Assembly: GCF_030159995.1 (NCBI RefSeq)
Contig: NZ_BSNM01000006.1
Span: 124,001 to 188,000 of the forward strand
Origin: Litoribrevibacter albus
GTDB lineage: Bacteria > Pseudomonadota > Gammaproteobacteria > Pseudomonadales > Litoribrevibacteraceae
Length of the DNA stretch: 64,000 nt
Direction of reading: 5' to 3'
The notes under the pieces were generated by a model. That model was not told the origin of the DNA. It did no database searches and saw only the letters and a list, made by a program, of their open reading frames with translations. Shown piece by piece: positions 26,393 through 35,238 of the stretch (position 1 is the first letter of the stretch; the number at the start of each line of letters is the position of its first letter). The translations under genes were made by a program, and so were the position numbers.

Positions 26393-26998
26393 TTACTTGT
26401 TCATTTCACGGTATTTAGCAATTTCATCAGCTAGCTCTTCATGGCCTTTTTGGGCTTTGAATTGCTGCCATAAAGCACGTTCGTTTTTCATAGACGTTTT
26501 AAGTGCTTCTTTCGCTGCTTCTTCAGCTTGCATATCGTCTAGGCCAACAAGAACGTAAAGCGTGCCATTCGGGCTCTTACGGCTTTTGTATACGCGGCTA
26601 CCAACCAAAGATTCGTCAGTGATCTGCTTGGTTACAGAGGTCATTACGCGGTCTACAGTTTCTGTGTCGCCAGCGCCAGTAGTTTCAACGTACTGTTTTA
26701 CCATGTTCTGAACATGTACTTTCATGCGTTGAGCTAGCTGAACACGAGCATCCGTTGCAGCCATTTGTTTCATGTGCGAATGACCAGCTGCAGAATGCTG
26801 AGAGGAGCCTACTGCTGAAACTTCAACACCTTCTACAGGCTCATCGCAAATCCAGCCTGGAGCTGGTGTATTAGGTGCGTCAGGGAAAACACAATCGTAA
26901 ACCGGCGCTGCTGCAACAGGTTGAGGCTGTTGAGTTTCACAGCCAGTAAGCGCAACAGTCACTGCAAGAGCTGCACCCAGTGGTAGTAGTTTCTTCAT
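26393..26998 (-). CDS. LPP20-family lipoprotein, 201 aa
   Basis: The signal peptide ends in LTGC (Cys about 20), followed by a Pro/Ala-rich linker. The domain from residue 55 has VEVSAVGSS, a helix MAATDARVQLAQRMKVHV, then a strand GTLYVLVGLDD and a C-terminal helix, the LPP20 arrangement. Two extra cysteines (YDCVFPD, WICDEP) could form a disulfide. It is convergent with the operon ending at 26311 and so is expressed separately. It is probably the fourth member of the same envelope system. FlgP of Vibrio, an outer-membrane flagellar lipoprotein, is in the LPP20 family, but nothing flagellar is adjacent. Confidence 0.75.
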   Translation of the reverse strand: MKKLLPLGAALAVTVALTGCETQQPQPVAAAPVYDCVFPDAPNTPAPGWICDEPVEGVEVSAVGSSQHSAAGHSHMKQMAATDARVQLAQRMKVHVQNMVKQYVETTGAGDTETVDRVMTSVTKQITDESLVGSRVYKSRKSPNGTLYVLVGLDDMQAEEAAKEALKTSMKNERALWQQFKAQKGHEELADEIAKYREMNK

Positions 26999-27080
26999 TT
27001 AACTTTCTCCGTTAAAGTGATAATACTGATTTCAATAAATCAGTGTCCTTTGATGCACTGAATGTGATAAGTCTAATACA

Positions 27081-27120
27081 AAAAAGCCCGCAGGGTATAG
27101 TAACTAACTGCAGGCTTTTT
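27081..27120 (-). terminator. Rho-independent terminator of serA
   Basis: AAAAAGCCCGCAG (27081-27093) and CTGCAGGCTTTTT (27108-27120) pair with one mismatch. On the minus strand the hairpin follows the serA stop codon (27162) and ends in T. Confidence 0.75.
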
Positions 27121-27161
27121 CAATAAGAAACACTTTAGTACGGTTTCTTAAAAAGGGCTTC

Positions 27162-28391
27162 TTAGAACAAGCGACGAATTCTGATGGTTCCATTCACTTG
27201 TTGTAGTTTTTCCAAAGCCAATTGGCTGAAATCAGCCTCAACATCAATTACTACATAACCCACTTTCTCATTGGTTTGCAGGTACTGACCGCTGATGTTG
27301 ATGTTGTTCTGAGAGAACACTGTATTTATTTCAGTTAATACACCAGGAACATTCTGGTGGATGTGAAGAATACGGTGTTGGCCTGGGTGGGCTGGAAGTG
27401 CTACTTCTGGGAAGTTTACAGAAGAAATTGACGTACCAGTGTCTGAGTACTTAACCAGTTTCTCTGCTACTTCAAGACCAATGTTTTCTTGGGCTTCCTG
27501 AGTGCTACCACCGATGTGTGGTGTCAGGATGGCGTTGTCGAATTCACGTAGAGGAGAGACAAACTCGTCATCGTTGCCACGTGGTTCAACCGGGAATACG
27601 TCAATGGCTGTACCTAGTAGCTTCTTGCTTGCTAGCGCAGCTGCCAATGCATCGATATCAACAACAGTACCGCGAGACGCATTCAAAAGGATGCTCTTGT
27701 CTTTCATTGCATCGAATTCAGCTTTGCCGAACATGTTTTTGGTTTCTGGTGTTTCAGGAACGTGCAGAGTAACGATATCTGACATGCCTAGTAGTTCGTT
27801 TAAGTCACGAACCTGAGTGGCGTTACCCAAAGGCAGTTTTGTAATCGTGTCGTAGAAGAACACTTTCATGCCTAACGATTCAGCAAGAACCGATACCTGT
27901 GCACCGATGCTGCCGTAACCAATGATACCCAGATTTTTGCCACGAATTTCATAGGAATCAGCAGCGCTCTTCAACCAACCGCCACGGTGGCAAACGGCAT
28001 TCTTCTCAGGAATGCCACGAAGTAGCATGATCGCTTCTGCGATCACTAGTTCTGCTACAGAGCGAGTGTTTGAGTAAGGTGCATTGAAAACTACAACGCC
28101 TTTCTCTGTTGCTGCACTCAAATCTACTTGGTTAGTACCAATACAGAAGCAGCCAACTGCAATTAATTTCTCTGCCGAATCAAAGATTTCTTTGGTCAAT
28201 TGAGTACGGGAGCGAATGCCAACGAAGTGAGCATCTTTGATTTTTTCTTTCAGCTCTTCCTGAGGTAGTGCCGTTTTAAGATATTCAATGTTGGTGTATC
28301 CAGCCTGTTCCAGAGTGTCCAGCGCGGATTGGTGAACACCTTCTAAAAGAAGAAATTTGATCTTGCTTTTATCAAGAGATGTCTTGGACAT
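27162..28391 (-). CDS. serA: D-3-phosphoglycerate dehydrogenase
   Basis: This 409-aa enzyme makes the first committed step to serine, oxidising 3-phosphoglycerate with NAD. It has the D-2-hydroxyacid dehydrogenase domains (IGVRSRTQLT-like region GIRSRTQLT, the nucleotide fold GKNLGIIGYGSIGAQV, LNASRGTVVD, and HIGGSTQEAQENIG with the catalytic His). A C-terminal ACT domain (residues about 335-409) gives serine feedback. The length matches E. coli SerA. On the minus strand a TATAAT box sits at 28440-28445. It is divergent from the D-2-hydroxyglutarate dehydrogenase gene, the same pairing as in Pseudomonas. SerA from such bacteria also reduces 2-oxoglutarate. Confidence 0.96.
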   Translation of the reverse strand: MSKTSLDKSKIKFLLLEGVHQSALDTLEQAGYTNIEYLKTALPQEELKEKIKDAHFVGIRSRTQLTKEIFDSAEKLIAVGCFCIGTNQVDLSAATEKGVVVFNAPYSNTRSVAELVIAEAIMLLRGIPEKNAVCHRGGWLKSAADSYEIRGKNLGIIGYGSIGAQVSVLAESLGMKVFFYDTITKLPLGNATQVRDLNELLGMSDIVTLHVPETPETKNMFGKAEFDAMKDKSILLNASRGTVVDIDALAAALASKKLLGTAIDVFPVEPRGNDDEFVSPLREFDNAILTPHIGGSTQEAQENIGLEVAEKLVKYSDTGTSISSVNFPEVALPAHPGQHRILHIHQNVPGVLTEINTVFSQNNINISGQYLQTNEKVGYVVIDVEADFSQLALEKLQQVNGTIRIRRLF

Positions 28392-28439
28392 GTTTCGTTG
28401 ACCTTACATAATTTGTCAATCTTTCCCGAGAAATCCCGT

Positions 28440-28445
28440 ATTATA
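28440..28445 (-). promoter_or_regulatory. -10 box of the serA promoter
   Basis: The minus strand reads TATAAT here, within CGTATAATACGGG. This gives a 5' leader of about 40 nt to the serA ATG at 28391. No good -35 is seen at 16-18 bp, so the promoter may need an activator. Confidence 0.45.
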
Positions 28446-28554
28446 CGAGACGCTCAATTTTGAGGGCACTTATGTTACCATAGGCGCCCGTCAATGGTAG
28501 TGGCTTGTGGCAATTTGCTGCATTATTTTGATAAGCGAGAGCGTTTAGAAGGGC

Positions 28555-29958
28555 ATGAGTACCGTGAGTTCAGAACAAATTATCGAACAATTACAGTCAA
28601 TTGTGGGCGCTGATAAGGTTAGAACCGATCAGGATTCTTTAGAGCAGTTCGGCAAAGACTGGACAAAAATCTACGAGCCAAAGCCATTGGCGATCGTTTT
28701 TCCGAAAACCACCGAACAGGTTCAGGAGATTGTAAAGCTAGCGAATGAACAGCAAGTGGCGATTGTTCCATCCGGTGGTCGCACTGGCTTAAGTGCTGGT
28801 GCTGTCGCAGCCAATGGTGAAATTGTGGTTGCAATGGATTACATGAACGAGATTCGTGATTTCAATGCAGTAGACCGTACGGTTGTTTGTGGTTCTGGTG
28901 TAATTACCGAGCAATTACAGCAGTTTGCTGAAGATAATGGATTGTTTTATCCGGTAGATTTTGCGTCGGCCGGTTCTAGTCAGATCGGTGGTAACATTTC
29001 TACCAATGCCGGAGGGATTAAGGTGATCCGTTACGGCATGACACGTGACTGGGTTGCAGGGCTTAAAGTTGTTACCGGTAAGGGTGATGTTCTAGAGCTC
29101 AATAAAGACTTGGTGAAAAACAACACAGGTTACGACATGCGTCAGTTGTTTATCGGTGGTGAAGGCACTCTGGGCTTGATTACCGAAGCAACCATGCGTT
29201 TGGCTCGTCAGCCATTGCCTCTTACGGTGCTTGTGTTAGGTGTGCCTGAATTTGAAGCGATCATGAGTGTACTTAATACCTTCCAATCTAAGATGGATCT
29301 TACTGCATTTGAGTTCTTCTCTGAGAAAGCGATGCAGAAAGTGATTGCTCGTGGTGATGTACCTCGTCCGTTCGATACCGAAGCAGAATATTACGCGCTG
29401 CTTGAATTTGAAAATCTATCCGATGAGACCGCAGATGTTGCCATGACTCTGTTTGAAGAATGTATGGAGCAGGGTTGGGTTCTGGATGGTGTGATGAGTC
29501 AGAGTGAAACTCAGGCCAAAAACCTATGGCGTCTGCGTGAAGACATCTCTGAAACCATTTCAGAGTGGACACCGTACAAGAATGACATCTCAGTGGTTGT
29601 GTCTAAGGTTCCTCCGTTCCTGAATGAAATTGAAGCGATTGTTACTGAGCATTACCCTGATTTCGAAATTATTTGGTTTGGTCACATCGGCGATGGCAAC
29701 CTGCACTTAAATATCCTGAAACCAGAAAATCTTCCTAAAGAAGACTTTTTTGCCAAGTGTAAGGATGTAAGTCGTTGGGTGTTTGAGATTGTTGAAAAAT
29801 ACCAGGGCTCTGTGTCTGCTGAGCATGGTGTAGGTATGACCAAGAAACATGCACTGACTTATACTCGCAGTGAAGCTGAGATTGAGTATATGAAGGCGCT
29901 TAAACTGGCGTTCGATCCAAACAATATTATGAATCCTGGGAAAATCTTGGATGTCTAA
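28555..29958 (+). CDS. D-2-hydroxyglutarate dehydrogenase (FAD-linked)
   Basis: This 467-aa flavoenzyme has an FAD_binding_4 domain (residues about 40-180, VPSGGRTGLSAGAVAANG, GGNISTNAGGIKVIRYG) and a C-terminal FAD-oxidase domain with GHIGDGNLHLNI and EHGVGMTKK. Its position divergent to serA matches the Pseudomonas pair in which this enzyme removes D-2-hydroxyglutarate made by SerA, pulling serine synthesis forward. Electrons probably pass to electron-transfer flavoprotein and the quinone pool. The last 8 bp overlap the FAH-family gene. Glycolate or D-lactate dehydrogenase are alternative substrates in the superfamily, but the context favours the call. Confidence 0.88.
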   Translation: MSTVSSEQIIEQLQSIVGADKVRTDQDSLEQFGKDWTKIYEPKPLAIVFPKTTEQVQEIVKLANEQQVAIVPSGGRTGLSAGAVAANGEIVVAMDYMNEIRDFNAVDRTVVCGSGVITEQLQQFAEDNGLFYPVDFASAGSSQIGGNISTNAGGIKVIRYGMTRDWVAGLKVVTGKGDVLELNKDLVKNNTGYDMRQLFIGGEGTLGLITEATMRLARQPLPLTVLVLGVPEFEAIMSVLNTFQSKMDLTAFEFFSEKAMQKVIARGDVPRPFDTEAEYYALLEFENLSDETADVAMTLFEECMEQGWVLDGVMSQSETQAKNLWRLREDISETISEWTPYKNDISVVVSKVPPFLNEIEAIVTEHYPDFEIIWFGHIGDGNLHLNILKPENLPKEDFFAKCKDVSRWVFEIVEKYQGSVSAEHGVGMTKKHALTYTRSEAEIEYMKALKLAFDPNNIMNPGKILDV

Positions 29959-30646
29959 GACTCAACGTGTTGCTTACAAACATCAGTGGCAGGGAGGGGA
30001 GGAAATTCCTCTTCCTGTGGGTAAGGTCGTGTGTGTGGGACGCAACTACGCGGAACATGCCAAAGAACTGAATAACCCGATTCCTACTGAACCATTATTG
30101 TTTATGAAACCAGCCACGTCTTTGGTGGATTTTTCTCAGCCTGTCAAAGTGCCTCAAGGGTTTGGTGAGGTTCATTACGAAACTGAGATAGCCATCTTGA
30201 TTGGTGAGCCCATTATTGCGCAGGACGGTGAGTTACCGTCATTGGCTGATTGTGAAAAAGCCATTCTTGGCGTGGCGGGTGCGCTGGATCTGACCTTGAG
30301 AGACTTGCAGTCTCAATTAAAAGAAAAAGGTCAGCCTTGGGAAAAAGCCAAAGCGTTTGATGGTTCATGCCCAATTGGTGGATTTGTGAAGCCTTCAGAG
30401 TTAAGTGATCTGTCTGACCTGGATGTGTCACTGGATATTGATGGCAATAGAGTACAATCTGGCAACTCCAGCGATATGCTGACCCCTATTTTGCAGTTAT
30501 TGCGTTATACCTCTCAATTCTTCAGCTTAATGCCGGGGGATGTTGTTCTGACCGGAACTCCAAAAGGGGTTGGGCAAATTCTTCCAGGACAAACGCTGTC
30601 CTTGTCCCTAGATCAAACTTTTACATTTCAATCTGTTACGGTTTGA
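29951..30646 (+). CDS. Fumarylacetoacetate-hydrolase-family protein (FAHD1/YcgM-like)
   Basis: This 231-aa protein is a single FAH domain: VVCVGRNYAEHAKELNN, then FMKPATSLV, the metal motif HYETEIAILIG (two Glu ligands), KAFDGSCPIGGF, and VLTGTPKGVGQILPG at the end. Small members of this family act on acylpyruvates, decarboxylate oxaloacetate or tautomerise its enol form. The start overlaps the preceding dehydrogenase, so it is co-translated. Its product may serve the 2-oxoacid pool near the serine pathway. The exact substrate is not fixed by sequence. Confidence 0.88.
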   Translation: MSKTQRVAYKHQWQGGEEIPLPVGKVVCVGRNYAEHAKELNNPIPTEPLLFMKPATSLVDFSQPVKVPQGFGEVHYETEIAILIGEPIIAQDGELPSLADCEKAILGVAGALDLTLRDLQSQLKEKGQPWEKAKAFDGSCPIGGFVKPSELSDLSDLDVSLDIDGNRVQSGNSSDMLTPILQLLRYTSQFFSLMPGDVVLTGTPKGVGQILPGQTLSLSLDQTFTFQSVTV

Positions 30647-30761
30647 TCCTCTTTTCAGGAGATGGCGTTACCGCTGTCTTCTGATTAATTCCTGAGCATT
30701 TTCCCCTTCGTTTCCTGTTTCTTGGCATATACTCAATGTGTGTCTATAGGGAAATAATTTT

Positions 30762-32963
30762 ATGCTCGCTGAATCTGATTCTTGGTGTAATCCGCCTGAT
30801 GGCTACGGTAAAGACATGACCTTGGAGCAACCTACGGTCTCGTACTTTCGCTGTGATCAAAAAGGGGGCTCTGCAACCTTACTTCGTTACGATGTAAAAG
30901 ATGGAACCTTGACCTTATTTGAGAATGGTTGCAAGCGAACCGATCTGTTGTCTGAGTATCGAGCCATCGTTTTTTCTGATCCCTTATTGGATGTTGATGC
31001 TGATATTGAGCAGGATGCCCAGTGCTACGAATTTGTTTTCAGTGATAAAGAGGTGTTTGTCAGTCGAGCTGTAGCTATTGTGGAAACGCCTGCTTTGTTG
31101 CACGTATTTCGAGTGCACGATAACAATGTGTATCGGGTGTTGATACCGAGGGCGCATCTTCTGCAATATCATGTGAAAACATCTCTGAAAGTGGAATCCG
31201 AGAGCAAGTTGCAGAGCGTTGATTTGAAGATCACTTCTCGGGCGCAGTTAGGGGAGATGTTACGCACCGGTTTGTTACCTACCCGGAAGTCGATTCTGGA
31301 GCAATTAAGGTTTAATGATCACCTTTCTGAAGACGAATTCAGAAGCCTTACAATGGAGTTACAGGATAAGAAGAAAGATTCTGATGTAATTCAGCATCTA
31401 TTGGCAACGGGAATATATCGGGAGGGTGATATTCAGCTCGCCCGTGCTCAATGTCTGGGGTTGCCATATGTTGAGGTCGATATGATCGAGCCGGATCAAA
31501 AGGCCATTGCGCTCTTTGATGAAGTTACAGCGAGAAATTTGAATATCTTCCCCATTATGTTTCATAAGGATCGTGTCGTCGTTGCGATGACGAATCCTGC
31601 TGACTATGGCGTAATGACACAACTACGCTTTTTGGTGGGTAAAGACATTGAACCGGTAGTCACTAATCAGCGGGCACTGAGACACGCAATTGATAATCTC
31701 TATAGCCCTCTCTCCTCCGACGAAATTTTTATTCAGGCGGAGGCGTCATCGAATAATGGGGATGAAAAGCTCTACGATCAGGCTGAAGAGGTAACCAGTG
31801 AATCTGACGGTTCTGATCGACCTACCGTTCGTTTGGTGGCTAACATTCTCTCGGATGCAATTAATAAGAAAGCATCAGATATTCATATTCGACCTCAAGA
31901 AAAACACGTTGATCTGATCTTTCGGGTTAATGGTTCGTTAATTCCAATAAAAAGATTCTCTAGGTCGATGCTGTCTTCTTTGGTTAGTCGAATCAAGATT
32001 ATTGGCCGAATGAACGTTGCAGAGCACCGTTTACCGCAAGATGGTCGTACGCATTTGAAACATTCCGGAAAGGCCGTGGATTTGAGGATTTCAATCTTGC
32101 CCAGTGTCTACGGCGAAAGCGTGGTTATGCGTATTCTTGATACGTCAGCGGGCTTGAAAGGTATTGATGAAATTGGCTTTTCCGAGACGGATAGAGAGAA
32201 GTTTACACACTTAATCAATCGCTCTTCAGGGATGATTTTAGTTACCGGGCCAACGGGGTCGGGGAAAAGTACCACGCTCTATGCTGCGCTGAATGAGATT
32301 GTGAAACGGAATGTGAATGTCATTACCGTAGAAGATCCTGTGGAATATCACATGCCTGATGTGCTTCAGGTTCAAGTGAAGTCAAAGATTGATATGACCT
32401 TTGCAAGAGTGCTTAGACAGATGCTTCGGCATGACCCTGATGTCATTATGGTGGGTGAGATTCGGGATAAAGAAACGGCGACGATCGCTTCAGAAAGTGC
32501 GTTAACCGGGCATGTGGTGCTTTCTACTCTGCATACAAACAGCGCGAGTTTATCCATTAGTCGCCTTCTGGAAATGGGCATTGAGCCCTATATGATCAAT
32601 TCCAGTTTAATTGCGGTGATCGCTCAGAGGTTGGTTCGTTTGAACTGTCCGCATTGCTCTCACGAATACCAACCGGATGCCGGTATGTGTGAGTTGGTGG
32701 GAGTATCGGCTGATGAGGTGTTTCATAAAGGCGAGGGCTGCGTGGATTGCATGCAAACTGGTGTTATGGGGCGTCGGGCAGTATATGAATTACTTCAGGT
32801 TGGGCCGGAGATGCGCCGACTGATCGTGTCCAATCCGAATCCTGTTCAGCTGGAAGAATTAGCTAGAAAAGAAGGAATGACGCCTCTTACTGAGTGTGCG
32901 TTGAAACTGGCCCGAGAAGGTGTGATTTCGTTGGATGAGGCGTATCGTGTTCGCTTGGAGTAG
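30762..32963 (+). CDS. Orphan PilB/GspE-type secretion ATPase with an unusual N-terminal domain, 733 aa
   Basis: Residues about 170-320 form an MshEN/T2SSE_N region (LRFNDHLSEDEF, ARAQCLGLPYVEVD, VAMTNPADYGVM), a fold that can bind c-di-GMP. Residues 350-733 are the ATPase: Walker A GPTGSGKST, Asp and Walker B boxes (VIMVGEIRDKETA), a His box (LTGHVVLSTLHTNSA), and a zinc tetracysteine (CPHCSHEY and CVDCMQTG). All catalytic elements are present. The first about 165 residues are not part of usual PilB or GspE and I cannot name them. No pilin, PilC, PilD or secretin gene is adjacent, so its machine lies elsewhere or it is specialised. Confidence 0.85.
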   Translation: MLAESDSWCNPPDGYGKDMTLEQPTVSYFRCDQKGGSATLLRYDVKDGTLTLFENGCKRTDLLSEYRAIVFSDPLLDVDADIEQDAQCYEFVFSDKEVFVSRAVAIVETPALLHVFRVHDNNVYRVLIPRAHLLQYHVKTSLKVESESKLQSVDLKITSRAQLGEMLRTGLLPTRKSILEQLRFNDHLSEDEFRSLTMELQDKKKDSDVIQHLLATGIYREGDIQLARAQCLGLPYVEVDMIEPDQKAIALFDEVTARNLNIFPIMFHKDRVVVAMTNPADYGVMTQLRFLVGKDIEPVVTNQRALRHAIDNLYSPLSSDEIFIQAEASSNNGDEKLYDQAEEVTSESDGSDRPTVRLVANILSDAINKKASDIHIRPQEKHVDLIFRVNGSLIPIKRFSRSMLSSLVSRIKIIGRMNVAEHRLPQDGRTHLKHSGKAVDLRISILPSVYGESVVMRILDTSAGLKGIDEIGFSETDREKFTHLINRSSGMILVTGPTGSGKSTTLYAALNEIVKRNVNVITVEDPVEYHMPDVLQVQVKSKIDMTFARVLRQMLRHDPDVIMVGEIRDKETATIASESALTGHVVLSTLHTNSASLSISRLLEMGIEPYMINSSLIAVIAQRLVRLNCPHCSHEYQPDAGMCELVGVSADEVFHKGEGCVDCMQTGVMGRRAVYELLQVGPEMRRLIVSNPNPVQLEELARKEGMTPLTECALKLAREGVISLDEAYRVRLE

Positions 32964-33032
32964 ATCGTAGGATTAAGTTTCAGCATAGCGTGATGTGGGG
33001 TATGCTCATTCTTACAACAAAAGGAGGAGCAT

Positions 33033-33776
33033 ATGTCAAAGACGTGTTTGATTACTGGTGCCGCAAGGGGGATTGGTCGGGCGTTGGCTGTTGAGATGGC
33101 TAAACACGGATATTTGTTGGCTTTAACCGGGCGTAATCAAGAGCAACTTGCAGAAGTTCGGGAAGAGATTGTAAGTGTGAATCCCAGTGCGCACGTTGAA
33201 ATCTATGTTTTAGATGTGACTGATTACCCAAGTGTATTTGATGTTATTAGTGTCGCTGATCAGTCGTTAGGTGGTCTTGACATAGTCATTGCTAATGCAG
33301 GTATCAGTGTGAGTAAACCTGTAGGTGTGGGTGGCTTTGAAGCTCATAAATCTGTAATTGAAACTAATGTTTTAGGTCTTATGGCTACAGCAGAGGCCAT
33401 CCTTCCCTTTTTTAAAGAACGAAACGCAGGGCAGTTTGTTGCTATTTCATCTGTGGCTGCATTTCGGGGGTTGCCAAATCATTCCTCGTATTGTGCATCG
33501 AAAGTGGCAGTAAAGAGCTATATGGAATCTCTCTCAATGGAGTTAATAGGGTCTAAGGTTCTAACGACCACCTTGTTTCCTGGGTATATTGATACTGACA
33601 TTAATAAGCATATGGCGAGTCGTCCATTTCTGATCTCTGCAGAGCAAGGTGCAAAAGAAATGTTGAGCTTAATTCAGAAGGGAGTAAAGGTATCTACTGT
33701 CCCTAAAAAGCCCTGGAGTGTAGTTAGTCAGTTGATGAAAGCGGTCCCTGAATCTGTGTTGGCGAAATTAAGTTAG
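33033..33776 (+). CDS. Short-chain dehydrogenase/reductase
   Basis: This 247-aa SDR has the nucleotide motif TGAARGIGRALA, NAGISV, the catalytic Ser (SSVAAFRG), and YCASKVAV with Tyr and Lys in the YxxxK spacing. A perfect AAGGAGGAG precedes the ATG. The C-terminus (KVSTVPKKPWSVVSQLMKAV) has the hydrophobic tail of SDRs that act on lipids. Substrate unknown. It is a single gene, with a strong bidirectional terminator downstream. Confidence 0.88.
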   Translation: MSKTCLITGAARGIGRALAVEMAKHGYLLALTGRNQEQLAEVREEIVSVNPSAHVEIYVLDVTDYPSVFDVISVADQSLGGLDIVIANAGISVSKPVGVGGFEAHKSVIETNVLGLMATAEAILPFFKERNAGQFVAISSVAAFRGLPNHSSYCASKVAVKSYMESLSMELIGSKVLTTTLFPGYIDTDINKHMASRPFLISAEQGAKEMLSLIQKGVKVSTVPKKPWSVVSQLMKAVPESVLAKLS

Positions 33777-33836
33777 AGATAGTAACAGAGGGGCAGAAAT
33801 AATCGCTTTGAAGTTCATTTAATATCTTCGTGGAAA

Positions 33837-33865
33837 TAAAAAAGGCACCCTAGGGTGCCTTTTTA
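33837..33865. terminator. Bidirectional terminator between the SDR gene and the porin gene
   Basis: A perfect palindrome with stem AAAAAGGCACCC (from 33839) and its complement through 33864 lies between convergent genes. It has T runs in both directions. Confidence 0.85.
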
Positions 33866-33890
33866 CTCGATACTAGTATCGGGCTTCAGC

Positions 33891-34817
33891 TTAGAAAGAA
33901 GCGCCAGCAACTAGCCATAGAGAGTTGTCATCGTTGTCATTATAAGCGCTGTCGAAATCAACTTCTGCTTGAACCCAAAGCATGTCAGAGATGTCTTTAG
34001 CTACAGAAAGAGCGATACGATCTTCTGGCTCTCCAAATGCTTCAGCTTCGTCAGAAGTGAAGTAAGCTGCACCTAAGGTGTAACCATTCATCTCGTAGTT
34101 AGCTTCTAGCTGAAGGAAAGTAGGGTCTTCGTCGTTCACTTCATCAGAAAGCATTACGTATTCTGCGATCAAAACAATGTTGTTAACGTTTGCAGTACCG
34201 CCGAAAGAGAATGCGCCTACAGGGCTGCCAACGCTATCGACTGCGTCACTTACATAACCGAAGTGTGCAGTGAACATGTCTGCAGAGTAGTCAACAGACG
34301 TACCGAACTCTTGTAGATCGTCGTCACCAGAGCGGCCTTGAGCTACGTAAATGGTAGAAGAGATAGGACCGCCTTTGATTTTTACACCAGCCATGGTGTC
34401 GGTGTAATCATAAATTGCGTTTTTGTGGAAAGAGTCGTTCCACATCATTGATTCGCCTTGTAGACCGATTACAGTGTCGTCGTATTCAGCGAATAGAGAG
34501 TAATTGTCGTTTAGTTTGTGTTCTAGGAAGGCGTTATCGATACCTAGAGTATCTTTTTTGTCAGCGCCAGTGACGTCATTTTTGTCGCCTTGGTATTCAG
34601 CTGTTAGGCCAGCAGTTGTTGTACCATCTGTAGCTTCAATAGAAATCTCAGCTGTGTCCAAGTATACAGAAGAGCTGCTGTTGGTGGTATCGTTATCGTG
34701 GTATTCAAAAGCGAAGTCTACTTCACCGCCGATAGTTACTTCAACATCACCTGCGTGAACCGCACCTGCAAGAGAAGCTGCTGCGATTGCTGCTGCAAGA
34801 CGTGTAAATTGTGCCAT
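33891..34817 (-). CDS. Outer-membrane porin (Gram-negative porin family)
   Basis: This 308-aa protein has a clear Sec signal peptide (LAAAIAAASLAGAVHA, cleaved before GDVEV). The mature part alternates short beta strands with acidic loops (DNDTTNSSSS, VNDEDPT, SAYNDNDDNS) and ends in a strand with terminal Phe (WLVAGASF), the BAM recognition feature. It is strongly acidic, as common in marine porins. It is monocistronic, with an AAAGGAAAA site before the ATG. The number of strands (about 12-16) and the substrate are not clear from sequence. Confidence 0.85.
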   Translation of the reverse strand: MAQFTRLAAAIAAASLAGAVHAGDVEVTIGGEVDFAFEYHDNDTTNSSSSVYLDTAEISIEATDGTTTAGLTAEYQGDKNDVTGADKKDTLGIDNAFLEHKLNDNYSLFAEYDDTVIGLQGESMMWNDSFHKNAIYDYTDTMAGVKIKGGPISSTIYVAQGRSGDDDLQEFGTSVDYSADMFTAHFGYVSDAVDSVGSPVGAFSFGGTANVNNIVLIAEYVMLSDEVNDEDPTFLQLEANYEMNGYTLGAAYFTSDEAEAFGEPEDRIALSVAKDISDMLWVQAEVDFDSAYNDNDDNSLWLVAGASF

Positions 34818-35238
34818 AGTGTTTTCCTTTTACTTACGTTAAATATCCAAGTCAACCGTTATTGGTTGTGCCTATAATCTTGTGGGGTAAGTAAAGCAGA
34901 CTTTGTGCCAATTCTTATCCCTAAGATTGTGGGCGTCCTGAAAATTATTATTAAGATAACTGCACCAGTAATTAACACTTACTTACTGCGATATGTCAAT
35001 AATTGGTGCGTATGTTACCCATTTATTAATTTCGTAGTGTAGTCACTGATTTCTATTTGTCGAGTTAGAAACTAAAAAAAATAAGTTACTTTATGTTATG
35101 CCGATAAGTGGTTGTTTATATGTTGGTTTGTTGAATGTGATCGAGTGCAAATTTTTTATCTGACTGTTTTAATATTTTGGCACTTTTATCTGGTAAACTT
35201 ATCGGCCTGTTTCTTATAGTTTTTAGTATGAAATACTT
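34818..35238. other. 421-bp divergent intergenic region between the porin and alr
   Basis: This A/T-rich region holds the promoters of the porin (minus) and of alr (plus). I see no strong -35/-10 pair on either strand, no tandem repeat and no reading frame of note. An imperfect inverted repeat (CCAATTCTTATCCC with AAGATTGTGGG nearby, 34908-34934) may be a regulator site of the porin, but this is speculative. Confidence 0.4.

Noticed and set aside
35173-35205. Possible sigma-54 promoter before alr (TTGGCAC)
   Set aside because: The matching -12 TTGC element is missing at the required spacing.
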